Source: Corbicula japonica
Lineage: Eukaryota > Mollusca > Bivalvia > Venerida > Cyrenidae
DNA length: 64,000 bases
Assembly: GCA_038501625.1 (NCBI GenBank)
Contig: JAZAYU010000911.1
Coordinates: forward strand, 1 to 64,000
Direction of reading: 5' to 3'
Positions within the stretch are counted from its first letter, which is position 1. The number at the start of each line of letters is the position of its first letter. Shown here in pieces: positions 35,101 to 47,400 of the stretch. The translations under genes were made by a program, and so were the position numbers. Under the pieces are notes generated by a model. The model searched no databases. It was given only the letters and a program-made list of their open reading frames with translations, and had not been told where the DNA came from.

Positions 35101-35874
35101 TAGTTGTGTTTATTTTTTATATTTTCTTTGTGCTCTTAGTAAAGTTTATGCAAAATAATTACCATTTTGTTAGATTTCTAAACGACTCTTTTTGCATGAT
35201 ATCGAAGCATAGAAGAACCCCGTCTGCCTTTCTGTAGAACGCTGGTGAAATCGCAGGTCTTCTAAAGCGTTCCACTCCTGTACACAAAAAATATTATATT
35301 TAATGTTATGACTGAATCTATAAGTGAAACATGGTGGGAGTTCTTATTGTAACAGTTAAACCACAATTTCTAAGTTGGATCCACATCACAAAAGTTTCTG
35401 TTTCCAGTAAGATACAAGCAAGCTATTATAATTAATATTATGACTGAATCTACAAGTAAAACATGGTGAGAGCTTTTATTGTAACAGTTCAACCACATTT
35501 CTCAGTCAGTCCCAGATCACACAAAGTTTTGTTTCCAGTAAGATTATGTATGGTTCATTTACTATTGATGCGTCATCATCAAGATAACCTGGCTTTGATT
35601 CCTTAGAATGGAAACCAACCAATTTACTACATGTGACGCTCAATCGATTATTGAATTATATAATCTGTTGAGTGAAGAAAAGTTAAAACTAAAACATACC
35701 ATATGTGTCGTATATTTGTAACAGACCGGTTCGTTCGCCCCTTTTCACTACATGCCTCTCGAATGGTGCGATTGGATTGAAACTATTTCTATTAATATAT
35801 TTCATCAACAGCGTAGTTTTTCCTATGCGATAATCCCCAACAATAACAACTTTAAAATGATCTTCAGCGGTCAT
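32178..35874 (-). CDS. Divergent Rab-like small GTPase (205 aa)
   Basis: Three minus-strand exons: 35874-35700, 35277-35163 and 32505-32178 (stop TAA). All four junctions are GT-AG with matching phases (TAT G|GA GTG; AAA TG|G TTA). The start ATG is at 35874, preceded by CAG-GATTCAA, so a 5' UTR intron is possible. The P-loop is GDYRIGKTT (residues 13-21). The switch II box is DTYGVERFRR, where Rabs have DTAGQERF, so the catalytic glutamine is valine and alanine is tyrosine. RKADGVLLCFDIMQKESF (74-91) matches Rab RGADGVLLVYDITDRESF-like sequence. The base-specificity box NKxD reads VGINRSKL and the SAK box reads LNCK, both altered. The C-terminus CYC fits the Rab CXC geranylgeranylation signal. 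Length is normal for a Rab. It is probably a membrane-bound trafficking-type GTPase with altered nucleotide handling; no specific subfamily can be assigned. Confidence 0.85.
33249..33368. repeat. (GAAT)n microsatellite
   Basis: About 28 GAAT units with one GAAC interruption near the right end; in intron 2 of the GTPase gene. Confidence 0.95.
34043..34590 (+). mobile_element. Copy of the B-box-gene insertion family, in the GTPase intron
   Basis: Starts AGATGAAATGGGAACTTTGA and follows the 7441-8060 sequence through the palindrome, GAGAAAACAATGGGCGGAAC, GCAGGAAGTATATCCTTGGG and CATAAGTATCGTGCTCAACG, ending near CACTGATTGAA. It has one terminal-repeat unit plus most of the middle, but no second repeat, and it lacks the CCGCCGCCACACGG part. 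It lies in intron 2 of the GTPase gene, antisense to it. Confidence 0.75.
34591..35162. other. Intron 2 remainder of GTPase gene, nothing recognised
   Basis: AT-rich intron sequence without repeats or coding signal. A short repeat (TATGACTGAATCTA...AAACATGGTG...AACAGTT) occurs in the first intron near 35307-35395 and 35440-35510. Confidence 0.4.
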
Positions 35875-36287
35875 TTGAATCCTGGTTTAACTGCGAATTC
35901 GTATTGTCGTGAATAAAAGGAAATACTACTTTTAAATAAACAAAGAGATAATTTATAGAGTTTTGAATTAAACTAGTCCATGATATAAGTACATTTAAAT
36001 ACACAAATACACAGCAAGATCCTGTATCGAGATAAAGATGTATAAATATACGAATTATTTCACATACGGAACCGAACATGGTGAAATACTGACAAACCAC
36101 AAACAAACAACGACATCGACAAAAATAGCAAGTACGCATAACTGACAATGGATAGGTAGATAATCAAGTGATACAATGTTTATCTAAACATTAATGATCT
36201 TATTACATATATAGACTGGTTGACTATTTTCCTGTGTGTAATTTTCATGAAACAAAGATACAATTTGTAAGACTTTTTAAGGAATAA

Positions 36288-36424
36288 ATTTCGTGTTTGA
36301 TAAGTTCACCGAGTCTTGAACGTCATTAGGGCTGGTTAAAGTGTGTGGAGTCCGAAGGACTCCACGCGTGCTTTAACCAGTCCTAATGACGTTCAAGACT
36401 CGGTGAACTTATCAAACACGAAAT
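36288..36424. repeat. Near-perfect 137-bp palindrome
   Basis: Arms of about 67 bp meet at GGAGTCCGAAGGACTCC. ATTTCGTGTTTGATAAGTTC on the left is mirrored exactly by GAACTTATCAAACACGAAAT on the right. Arm differences are one transition and a small GTGTG/CGCGTG change near the centre. It lies about 0.4 kb upstream of the GTPase start. It could be a foldback MITE or a recent snap-back duplication. Confidence 0.9.
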
Positions 36425-36732
36425 GTATTACTTATATTTACACCTCATTTTATCATTTTGTTTCTAAATTTCATATAAAATATATACTTTTTACTAATTT
36501 CGAAATGTTCTTTAAAACATTTCTTACCCCGGGTTTGGCATTTGGACTAGTCCGCCTATTTACTCAAATAAAAAAAATCATACTACGACCAAAAATAGTT
36601 CCATGTTTATTGAACACATTCATCCGTTTTTTCAAACATATACATACAGAAAAACGTAATATTTCACAACAAACATCAAATTTGTATCACAGTCAGTACT
36701 ATCTATGCGAGTAAATGATGTCTAAGTAAAAA

Positions 36733-36916
36733 ACATTATTTTGGCGGGATGTTAGAAAGTACTAATGTGAAAATTTTTAAACCAATGATAATTCGAGAAA
36801 ATGGAACGTGCCTTTAATCAGGGTCGAATGTAAAGGCGTTATTTTGGCGGGATGTTAGAAAGTACTAATGTGAAATTTTTTAAACCAATGATAATTCTAG
36901 AAAATGGAACGTGCTT
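36733..36916. repeat. ~105-bp tandem duplication
   Basis: TTATTTTGGCGGGATGTTAG, AAAGTACTAATGTGAAA and AACCAATGATAATTC...AGAAAATGGAACGTGC occur twice with a 105-bp offset and only a few differences. Confidence 0.9.
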
Positions 36917-38213
36917 ACCATTGCGCGGTGATAAGGCTAACGGTGTTCATTGAAGATTGACCTTCACTCGTCCGGTAAAGGATATTGAAGCAGTGGAAAT
37001 AAAGGTGTAAATATTATCTGATAAACGATAGTTTAATAAAACGTGCCTGTCTCGTGACTTTCTAGTTATCGTTCATCTTCTTTACTTCTTCACATAAAGT
37101 TCTAATTATTCACTTTTAAAACTCCGTTTCATTTGCTTAGAATAACATTGACTGCACTTTTTATTTGTGATCATGTGCGAACAACAGTCTTCCGTTAAAG
37201 TTTTAATCGTTTACGTGTAAATATTGAATTGGGAACAGTGTGGCGAGAGTTATCCTAAATATTGCGAAAACTGAATTTCATGCAATTAAAGGTCAGGCAA
37301 CCATAAAAGTGCTCTAAATTTCTTGTTTTCTTTTACTAAGAAACCTCGTTAATTAAAAAAAAACACAACAACAACATAAAACCTTATTAATCAGCAGTAT
37401 TTTTGTATCAATATATCGCTTAAAAATACCTAATTTGTAATTGCCTCCCTTTAAATTAAATACTGTTCTAATTTTGACCCGGCAGTGTATGTACAATGTA
37501 AACGGTTTTCGCTTCATCTAACAAAACAAAAAAAAAACAACTATTTAAAAAACATTTAATAATTGGTTCCAGACAAAACAGTCCTTTTCATAAATTAAAC
37601 TCTCTTCACATAGGAAACGAAACTAGCATACATTTTTACATGTAACATATGCAATAATTGATGACCAAATTAGAAATTTGGGTGAGTGTACCCGACGAAA
37701 AAGCATACAATTTATTGACTTGATTGACGGAAAGAATTGTGTTGTTTATATTACATTAAATGCCAATTAAAAAAAATATTCAAGAATTTGTAACAATTGA
37801 CGCAGAAGGTTAAATTCAACAGACGCAGAGGGATGATATAATTATTGACAACCGACGTTGTGTGCTTAAAAACAACAGGCGCTTAGGGCTATAAGTAATC
37901 ACCGACGCTTAGGGCTATAAGTAATCACCGACTCTGAGGGCTAAACAGAACAACCAACGCGTCGTATTACTTAATTTACACTCAAAGTAACGCTTAAGCT
38001 AAAATTTAATTTTGGTATAAAAAGCCATAACTGATAAAGGTCATATGTTTCACTTTAAGCTTAAATTTGACTACTTGAGGCGTTTTCTGAACTTTTAAAA
38101 TTTTATAAACATTTCTTGCTTTACTTGACATTCTTTAAATCAAAATCAGCTTTTGTGACATGTGTTTCTAATGATATACATTCGAACTTCTTTAATTTAA
38201 AATTAGAATTGAG
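36917..38213. other. Intergenic stretch, one short tandem repeat
   Basis: Three units of ACCGACGCTTAGGGCTATAA (26-27 bp period) lie at about 37875-37945. Otherwise AT-rich with no coding signal. Confidence 0.45.
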
Positions 38214-38215
38214 TA

Positions 38216-38543
38216 CAGTCGAACACCGTAGATATTTCGATCTCGTACATATATCTCGGTCACTGCAAAACCCCTATATATCTCATATACATTAACCTTT
38301 GATAATTCGAACAGCCGATAACTCGAACTTCGAACTAAAATTCCAGTTCCGGTGTTTAATTTTCTATATTCTTTATATTCTCTTTCAACTTGATAATACA
38401 AGTAAAGAGAAAAAGACAATACGAACATAATTATAGTGTCCTCTAACGTCATTACACAAAACCTCCGAGTCGATATTCGACCTGCAGATAGTTTGAACTT
38501 TTGCCTTGGTCCCGTCGAGATTGAAATATCGCAGATCGACTGT
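38216..38543. mobile_element. MITE with pogo/Tc1-like termini
   Basis: Starts CAGTCGAACACCG...GATATTTCGATCTCG after a TA (38214-38215). Ends CGAGATTGAAATATC...GATCGACTG, followed by T then TA (38544-38545). The CAGT...ACTG ends, TA duplication and ~30-bp imperfect TIRs fit a non-autonomous pogo/Tigger-like element. The interior is about 270 bp and non-coding; frames on either strand through it are incidental. Confidence 0.55.
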
Positions 38544-38545
38544 TA

Positions 38546-39075
38546 GTGGTGTTGTTGTTTTTTGTTGTTCTCGTTGTTTTTTCAATAAAACTATTGTTCT
38601 TAAAATGTTGCATTATAGTCACTGTTATTGGATTAATTTAATTGTAATGCAACAAAATACATGCCCTGAAGGAAATGACAATGTGTATATGTACAATGTA
38701 CATGTTCACGGGAAAGTCTATAAAAATATCATAATGCTAATTTTCTTAAAATTTTACTCAACTAGCCCATTATCGGCTTGATAAATGCAGTTCAATGGTA
38801 GAAACATCGCCGGTGTCACACACGTTTTTTATCGTGATAAATAGGTTGAAATCAAAGAGGTCATAACAGTATAACTGATTAAGGATAAGAATAAAGTAAC
38901 GTAATAGAACGTAATACAAGTAAATCCCGAATGCTATTGTACAGTAGCAGATGGGGACAATTTTAAATCTATGTTTCAGTTATCAGTACTCAATAAGATA
39001 ACATGGCGAAACCAAAGGTGTAAACCATTTTGCTGGTGACCCTGTTTTACATGTACTTGTCTGTCTCTTAAATGT
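38546..39075. other. Spacer, no gene seen
   Basis: AT-rich sequence between the MITE and the SINE-like element without recognisable features. Confidence 0.4.
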
Positions 39076-39165
39076 CCCGGTTAGCTCAATCGGTTGCGTC
39101 GCAGGAATTGTAGGGATAGGCGCTGTCGCCGTGACGGTGCGGGTTCGCTCCCAGCTAGAGGCACT
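39076..39165 (+). mobile_element. tRNA-derived SINE-like sequence
   Basis: A box A-like TAGCTCAATCGGTTGCG is followed about 45 bp later by a box B-like GTGCGGGTTCGCTCCC, the internal Pol III promoter of tRNA-derived SINEs. The acceptor and anticodon stems do not pair as in a tRNA gene, and the A-B spacing is long, so a functional tRNA is unlikely. The 3' body could not be delimited. Confidence 0.55.
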
Positions 39166-39534
39166 ATCATTCGAAAATGTAGTTACTGTAGTGCATTGCT
39201 TACATTTTACGCAAATGTAAATGGAACAAGCCGATTGCAGTTTATCAGTAAATGTTGAATATGAATAAGTAGACAGTCACGTGATGCTCGGTTTATAAAA
39301 ATAGCCTTATAGTATATATAACATCATCCAATTCCAAAAGGGAATGTCCAGTCATTCCCTTTTTTAAGGCCTATTTCTGGTGTTTTATATGGTAAAAATG
39401 ACTGTTTTTTTTTTAATTTTAACACAAGCAGATGCAAAAACAAACACATGGTTAAAGCAAAAAGATGCATTTAATGCATAAAATTTCATAACTCAGTGTA
39501 CAAATTTATAAAATAAATACTACAAAATACAAAA

Positions 39535-41335
39535 CAAATGTTCCCTCAACATTACATTTCTGACAAAGTAAAATGAGTAAAATGTTCCGCTGGCGTAACT
39601 ATTGATAGGGCAGTTAGGTTTTACAAGGCAACACTTTAAAGATACAAATAGCCCTAACCAATTGTTATGCCGGCATAACATTTCTGACAAAGTATAAACA
39701 GTTTGAAATGTTCCGCTGGCGGAACTATTGGTAGGGTTGTGAGATTTTTCAATATGACAATAATAATTTAAAGATAGAAACAGCCCAAACCAATTGTTAC
39801 GCCGGCATAACATTTCTCACAAAGTACAGTTTAAAATAATCTGCCAGTATTGAAAAGGATGTTAGAGTTAACATTGTTTCAATTTAAAGTATACATAACA
39901 GCCCTAACTATTTGTTCTGCCGACATAACATTTCTGACAAAGAGTACATTTGAATCGTTCCGCTGGCGGAACTATTGATAGGGTTGTTTTATTTTACAAA
40001 GTTAGTACTTTAAGAAAGAAACAGCACTAAAATATGTTTTCACCCTACATAACATTTCTGATAGTGTACAGTTTGAATTGTTCCGCTGGCGGAACTAGTA
40101 ATTTTTGAATTTACAATGTGACAATATAAAATAAGATACAATGCCAATCATTTGTTCCACTGACATAACATTTCTGATAAAGGGTACAGTTAGAATTGTT
40201 CCGCTGGCGGAACTATTGGTATGGTTGTAAGATTTTACAATGTGACAATTCAAGTCAGAAATAGCACTAACATTTGTTCCGCTGGCGGAACTATCGATAG
40301 GGTTGTAGGATTTTATAATGTGACAATATAAAGATTGAAACAATACCAAACATTCATTCAACCAACATAACATTTCTGATAAAGAGTACAGTTAGAATTG
40401 TTCCGCTGGCGGAACTATTGATATGGTTGTAAGATTTTACAATGTGACAATTCAAGTTAGAAATAGCACTAAACATTTGTTCCGCTGGCGGAACTATCGA
40501 TAGGGTTGTAGGATTTAACAATGTGACAATATAAAGATGGAAGCAATACCAAACATTTATTCCACCAACATAACATTTCTGAAATTGAACATTTTGAATT
40601 GTTCCGCTGGCGGAACTATTGATATGGTTGTAAGATTTTACAATGTGACAATTCTAGTTACAAATAGCACTAAACATTTGTTCCGCTGGCGGAACTATCA
40701 ATATGGTTGTAAGATTTCACAGTGTGACAAATTCTAGTTAGAAACAGCACTAAACATTTGTTCCGCTGGCGGAACTATCAATATGGTTGTAAGATTTTAC
40801 AATGTGACAATTCTAGTTAGAAACAGCTCTAAACATTTGTTCCGCTGGTGGAACTATTGATAGAGTTGAAAGATTTTATAATGTGACAATATAAAGACAG
40901 AAACAACACCAAACATTTATTCCGCCAACGTAACATTTCTAATAATTATGACTGTAAAGTTTGAATTGTTTCGCTGGCGGAACTATTGATAGGATTGTGA
41001 GATTTTATAATTTGACAATATAAAGATAGAAAAACACACCAAAACATTTATTCAACCTACATAATATTTCAAATAATCACAGTACAGTTTGAATTGTTCC
41101 ACTGGCAGAACTATTGATAGGGCTGTTTTATAATTACAAATTTACAATTAAATGATAGAAACAGTCCATATCTATCATTTGCTCCGCCAACATAACATTT
41201 CTGACAAAGTATACAGTTACAAGTGTTCAGCTGGCAGAACTATTGATAGGGTGTTTGGCTTTAAATGTGAAAATTTATAGAAATAGTAACAGCCCTGATC
41301 ATTATATTCTGCCAACAATAACATTCGTGACCAAT
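39535..41335. repeat. Satellite with GTTCCGC-TG-GCGGAAC palindrome, copy 1
   Basis: About 15 units. Each has a P1 site (GTTCCGCTGGCGGAAC, 7-bp arms, 2-base loop) followed by TATTGATAGGGTTGTAAGAT TTTACAATGTGACAATATAA-like spacer. Many also have a related P2 site about 43 bp before P1 (GTTATGCCGGCATAAC at 39664, decayed elsewhere to forms like TTCAACCAACATAAC). P1-to-P1 spacing is about 121-130 bp when P2 is kept and about 80 bp when it is missing. Frames such as SSASGT repeats come from the array and are not genes. Confidence 0.9.
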
Positions 41336-42480
41336 ACACAGGGTTTCCACTAGCTGCTGAATCTAAAATGGCCATTTTTTTCCATTTTCTTTCAATTATA
41401 AGCCATAAATACCCCTTATTGAAGGAAACTAGATGTATGTTCAATTGAACACGTTACCCTCTGCTACTATGTTGGAATAGATATGAAAGTACAAAAAGGG
41501 GCATAATTCCATCTTGACCTATAGAACTTGGCATCATAATGAGTGTGTTGTCATGAGCAATATAATTTGAAAGTTTCTTAAAAAATATTGAGAAATGGCA
41601 AAGTTACAGCCAATGTTAAGTTTTTGTGCAAAAATCCAAGTACAAAAAATCAAATGTGACTTTGGCACAAAGTATTTGGCATCATCATGAGCCTGTTGTC
41701 AAAAGCAATACAATTTAAAAGTTTCATGAAGAAATATTTAGAAATGGAAGTGATAGCCAATGTTAAGTTTTCGTGACAGACAGAAGTTTCCACAGATGGT
41801 CATTTGTTGGGTATTTTTTTTTATATCTACACAATCCAAAAATGTACCCAATAAGTCACATCGGAATGAATGGGAATGTGATGATTAAGCACTAATGTGG
41901 TAGCTAAAAAGTGCCTAGCGGTGTGCTCGGGCAGATGGATTGACAAAGCGATCCCTCTGTATCCCTATCGCCATTTCTTTGAAAGGGCGACACAAAAATG
42001 ACGTTCAAGGTTTCAAGTCATAAGCTATAATGATGTAGGAGTTATGCTCCAGAAAAGAAAATTACATGAAGGACAATAACTCTGAAGTCATGATCTGCAC
42101 AATAATGGTTTTTGCACAGTGCACTCAAGCTTGATGTGATCTATGCAACTAGGAAGTTTTACTTAAATATCTTTGATAATGATGGAGTTATGCTTCTGAA
42201 AAAAAACACAAAGGGGAATTACTCCAAATTCATAGTGTAGAGTGATTGTTCTTGTGCACTGCAGTTGTCTGAATATGATCTATCCATATAAAAAGATTCA
42301 AGTCAATATCTTTGAAAGTGTAAAGTTATGCCCCAGACAAGAAAAATTAAACAATAACAAAGGGAAATAACTCTAAAATCATGAAGTGCTGATAATTGGT
42401 TCTTGTGAAATGCATCTGTCTTAATGAAATCTATCCACCTAATGACCTATGAAGTTTAAAGTCAATAAATTTGATAGTTT
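41336..42480. repeat. Two further tandem-repeat types, copy 1
   Basis: At about 41490-41790 a ~150-bp unit occurs about twice (AAGTACAAAAAGGGGCATAA, GGCATCATAATGAGTGTGTT, ATGGCAAAGTTACAGCCAAT) and ends with GACAGACAG. At about 42000-42480 a ~130-bp unit recurs (GATGGAGTTATGC, GAAAAGAAAATTACA, AATAACTCTGAAGTCATGA, CACTC...TGATCTATCCA). Neither encodes anything. Confidence 0.75.
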
Positions 42481-43509
42481 TGGATAGCTCTGGAAAAACA
42501 CAAGAAGGCTGCCCAAGTTTCATCTGCAGGTTGATGTACATGGCTTAACCATGAGATTTAAGCCAAATGCCACTCAGAGTAAAAATATTTCTAGTTTGGT
42601 TTTAAAAAAGGATTGGTGGAAACATTAATTAGTGCTTGTATATGGCTTGGTTAATTGTTATACTAAATAAGGACATTTCACTTTGCTTGTGAACTGTATT
42701 TTATTTCATGTTTTAAGCTTGTCAAATAATGTCTATGATAAATATTGACTAGTGTTTTATTTAATCACCTTGTGGAAGCAGGCTATATCAAGGTGAAATA
42801 TGTTTGTTATAGGTTTTTCTTGTTAATGTTGATTTTGTTACTCAACAGAGTATAATTTAAGCAGGCGGTGTACAGTTTATAGCTGACACCAAGACTGTAA
42901 AAAAATATCCAAATGTTCTATCAAAAAAAAGGCAGCACACTTGCAAGGTCCTTATATTGTCTTCTAAGATGCATGTTTGTCGAGTGTGTCCATAAAATCC
43001 ATTATGATTTGTTTGCCATTGCTTCTGGTTTGCTGTTTTGAATACAGTTTCAGTTTGCCCTTCCTCCTGCCTTCACTTCCTCCTGCCTTCACATCATTGC
43101 TTTCTTAATTGACCCTGAAATATTAAAATATTAACATTTACAACTTTGCTGAAGGAATCTCCATAAATGATATCTATAATCTAGAGATGTGTGAATTCAT
43201 CATTATGAGATGATAATAAATGTAATGGGAAATTGTAAAAATAGGACACAAGTTGCTCGTGTAAAACAACATTAATTTTGTGCCTCTGATCAAGATCTGC
43301 ACTGCCCACTTTTTTGGTCAGAAATTACCTAAAAAATCAAAAAGCTAATGTTCAGTGTTAATCCTGATCAGATGGCATGAATGTAATTTCTTATTAATTT
43401 AGATCTACACTGTGCCCATGATGCCATTTAGGCCTGTATATGTGGGGAAGGATTAAATACACTGGGCATCAGCATTCTTTTTATTTAATCAAAATAGGTT
43501 GTATTAATG
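42268..43509. other. Segment present in copy 1 only
   Basis: Copy 2 reads GCAGTTGGACCCTAA straight across this interval. The two edges share TG, and there is no flanking target duplication or paired terminus. A microhomology-type deletion from copy 2 is therefore more likely than an insertion here. Confidence 0.8.
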
Positions 43510-43609
43510 GACCCTAATATGTTTAACTTGAACTATAATATTATACACCTGGCCAATGTTATAACAACACTGATCAAAATAATTTATTATTCTACCACAG
43601 GTATTCAAA

Positions 43610-44490
43610 TCTTTCCTCCATTATACGCCATTATGATGTGGGCAAACGGTGTGGATCCAGATCAGCTGGCTCACTTCCTTCTGATCTGGATCTACTATTT
43701 TTTGCCTTTGGAATCAATAGATTATTTCTGACCATACTGCCAGCAGACCCTGATCTGATAACACAGTTATGCCAACCGATCTGGATCTACAATGGTCACA
43801 CGTGCAATAAAATGAATTAAACTGAGTTTTATCAAGTAAAGGGTAAACACAAGTCTTTATATCGTTTATCAACCCTTTACACCATTATAGTAACACCTTT
43901 ATTGCATGGGCAAACAGTGTAGATGATCCATTAGCTGGCACATACGCATGGCTCTTACATGCCATTTGACCAGAATTTACACTTATCACCTTTTGATTCA
44001 TAAGGTTATTTCAGACCAAAATGCGACGAGTCCAAGGATCAGACGGTGCGGGTGTGCAAGCTGGTCTTGACCTACACTAGTCGCACAGCGTAAAAACATG
44101 TTATGTATGGTGTGCAGGGTAAATGCTGCATTACGCAACTTTAGCAAACAAAACTGCCTACCCAAGGATGCAAGTGCGTATAGGTACGCTGTGCTTTAAT
44201 TTTCATTGGGTTTTCTTCAAATTTAAAGGGTTTTTATGTAGATATACACATTTCCTGGAGCTCTGATAGATACTACTATTTTCACAACAATTGGCAAACA
44301 GAATTGATTCAGCTCAAGAGGAACATATGTGCTCTCTGATCAGGATCGACCATGTTTGCTCTTTGATTTACTAGGTTATTTTTTACCAAACGGTGAACAG
44401 TGCAGAACCTGATCAGATGACATGGTCCTAAGTATGATGGATGTGCCAGATGATCTGGATATACACTGTTTGCACATGCCATCAAATGTG
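43610..44490. repeat. Foldback-family relics with GATCTGGATCTACACTG arms, copy 1
   Basis: At least three decayed members (about 43620-43810, 43884-44100, 44330-44490) carry GCAAACAGTGTAGATCCAGATCAGC-like left arms in two parts and ...CTGATCTGGATCTACACTG right arms. TTTGATT...AAGGTTATTTCTGACC lies in the middle. Small frames here repeat between copies and are artefacts. Confidence 0.65.
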
Positions 44491-44499
44491 CATATACAT

Positions 44500-47400
44500 A
44501 TATGTAGTAAAGTTAGGTTAATATGAACAATTCTATGCAATTCTGCATTAAGTTGCTTAGCCGTTACACAGCGTCATGTTTCCTTTTATGGCAGATTTTA
44601 GTATATTCTTAATATTGTATGAGTCTATGACTCCTACCTCATTTAATTGTCCTTAGTTGATTAAGGCATGATGATAAAGGAGTTTTTAATGCCCTTTTTA
44701 TAAAAAGAAGAAAAAAATTATATAAAGAAAAATAATTTCCATCCTTGTTTTGAGTACCGGTAGATTAGAACCTTACCTGTGGTACTTGTGTTTTAATCTC
44801 CATAACTGTAAAACTTCTGACATCATCTGATCTTATGTTGCAGCACTTGTGTCTCTGGTTGGAAGATTGTTTGTATCTACACTGGTGCATCATTTTTAAT
44901 CTCATTTAATTTATAAATAGGCAGATGTCTAAAGCCCTTTGTTGTCTGTGAATGCTGTCCCTGAACCTCTGTCAACCTTAGCTGCCAGATAAGTCCATGT
45001 TAAACTCCTAAATCTGGACAAAGCTAAGGGTTGTCTGTCTGTTTTTACTTTTCCAGTATTGTAGAACTCTGTTTTGTCCAGTCCTTTTAAAGCCAGCTCT
45101 ATTCTTTCAAATCAATACTGCAAGGGCTGATTACATACTGTCATTTCAGAATTAGCAGGAACCTGAACCTGCTCTTTAAGTATGTACAATGAATATACTT
45201 TCTACCAGCTCTGTTCTTTGCAGTCAGCATCAGTCTTCTTCAAAGACCCTGATATCTTGCTGAAGGTTGTGGCCCACATACAAGGACAAATGCACCTAAA
45301 TAAAAAAAAAATGAATGATAATTATTGAGCAATCCTATTATTTTTAATTTTAACAAGATATCATTTGATATGATGGATGCTTCCCGAAGTATATGCTGGT
45401 CAATGACAATGACAATGCCCCTGTATCAGCATCTGTGTAGGTCTCTGTTATAGTTATTAAATTATACTCTGGGCAGGAACAATCCACATTCGGCGTGATG
45501 GTTGGACACCCAGGAAGCAATCATCGAGCGTGTTTAATATAAGTAGGAAGAACTTATTTCACAATCAAAGAAAAATAACTAAGTTTAAACTAAACTTATT
45601 GTCTAATACAGCTTTCTTGGTAGAGATGACATAATTAAGTTTAAAGTTTAACATCAATATAACAAGGTTCTACTTTCAAAGTTATAAGCAAAATTAAGTA
45701 TCAGGTAAATTCATTTAAAAGGGGGGAATAACTCAAAATAAATACAAATTATTAAATACAGATGACATATTGCATGTATTGTGTCAAAAGAACAAACACT
45801 TTCCAAGTTATAAGTAAAATTAGGTGTCAAGTTAACGTAACCCGAGGGGGGCATAACTAAACAAACTGAATCAGGAGTTATCATTCTTGCTGTCGGAAAA
45901 AGCTTTTGTTGCATATGATAAATACCTGTATTCATGTATTTAAATTTTAATTCACTTATAGGACATGACTGTTTGCTACTCAAAATTTGATAAGGGCCAC
46001 TTTTGATTTATTTAAGTTTTTATGCTTACATAGTGTTATACTTTGTTTTAGTTCAATAATTCAACAAATGACTAAATGATCGGTTTTATCAAATGAACAA
46101 CACGCAAAAAACTTAAGTATCATAAACTGTTCTAAATGTTAGATATGTCCTAAAAACACAGTAATTTCCATATGGTATGTTATTTGTAACCTATGGTCAC
46201 AGGTGACAGCTTTAATAGAAATCATACATTGATTGGTCACAATGTTACACTGGGTAAAAAAGTAAGGGTATGGAAAAATATGTGAAAACTGGCCATATAT
46301 GCTAAATGTTATAGCTTAACCTATACAATAATAATATTAATAACTAAGTACTACAAAAGTCACCATTCTCAAATTCTGAGTAGGCTAGTATACTTTAATT
46401 TGTTTTAAACTTTCCTGAATAATGTTTTACAATAATTTAATACAGAGCACATGTTTCCAAGTTGTCAAAATTAAACAACCAATCTCTAAAAACAACATTG
46501 AAACTAAACTGTTCCTTAAAACACCATGTTTACCCTTAAATAGCACATCTTTGATCATACAAATTAGATTACATTTGTATGATAAAGAACATATTTACTG
46601 CACCCCCTGCTGATAAGACAAGTGCCTTTCTAATGAGATTATGTAACATGGTCATAAAAACAGGGTACTTTATCTAATCAGCATAATGTGCATCAGTGAA
46701 CAGTGACTGATCTGTCTGAACTTTGATGGGTGTGATTAAAGCTCTAGTTTTCATGCCAAGCAATAAAAATCAAATTCCCTAAAAGAATATCATAAGTTAT
46801 GTAAATTACTTCAGTTGAATTTAATGAAATTAAAATCTGATGTTGTTTACAAAAATTAACAAAATTAAGTCTAATTCACTACTTTGCAAACAGTGACAAT
46901 GATTTCTATTTTATTACTATATTTCATTTTCAACATTGTTGTTAATATTTCCTTCCAAATTTTACTTTTATTTTTTTTATCCTCCTGCTCACACTGATTT
47001 TATTATATTAATTGTACAGCAGTCATCTTGTAATACAAGATTATTAAGAGCAACAGACCCAGTGACATGACTGGTAGTTGAAATATCTCTAGAGACAAGC
47101 ATTTTCATGCAAATATAATTATATGATGTTTTCCAAGTATTTATTTAGTCTGGACAACAACTACTACTTTCATGTTAATATAAGCAACATTAAATTTCAT
47201 ATTAAAGTCATATGAAAGGCAAATAACTCAAAAAATTCAAACAGACCTTAATATCATTCTTGGTTTCCATATGACTTTTTCATACAGGTGATATATATTG
47301 CCAAGCATTAAGTTAATTGGAAATGTGCTTCAAACAGCATTAAGTTTAATATCTTAATAAATAATTATGTTGAGAGACAACAGACACCACTGCCCTTGTT

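Noticed and set aside
39079..39165. A functional tRNA gene
   Set aside because: Box A and box B are present but too far apart, and the acceptor and anticodon stems do not pair; SINE-like origin fits better.
39535..41335. Regularly spaced palindromic repeats resembling a CRISPR array
   Set aside because: The spacers are themselves repeated and near-identical, the genome is eukaryotic, and there are no cas genes. It is a satellite.
43507..43820. Small frames conserved between the two 10-kb copies as possible genes
   Set aside because: Conservation follows from the recent duplication of the whole block; the frames lie in foldback repeat relics and have no splice or start context.
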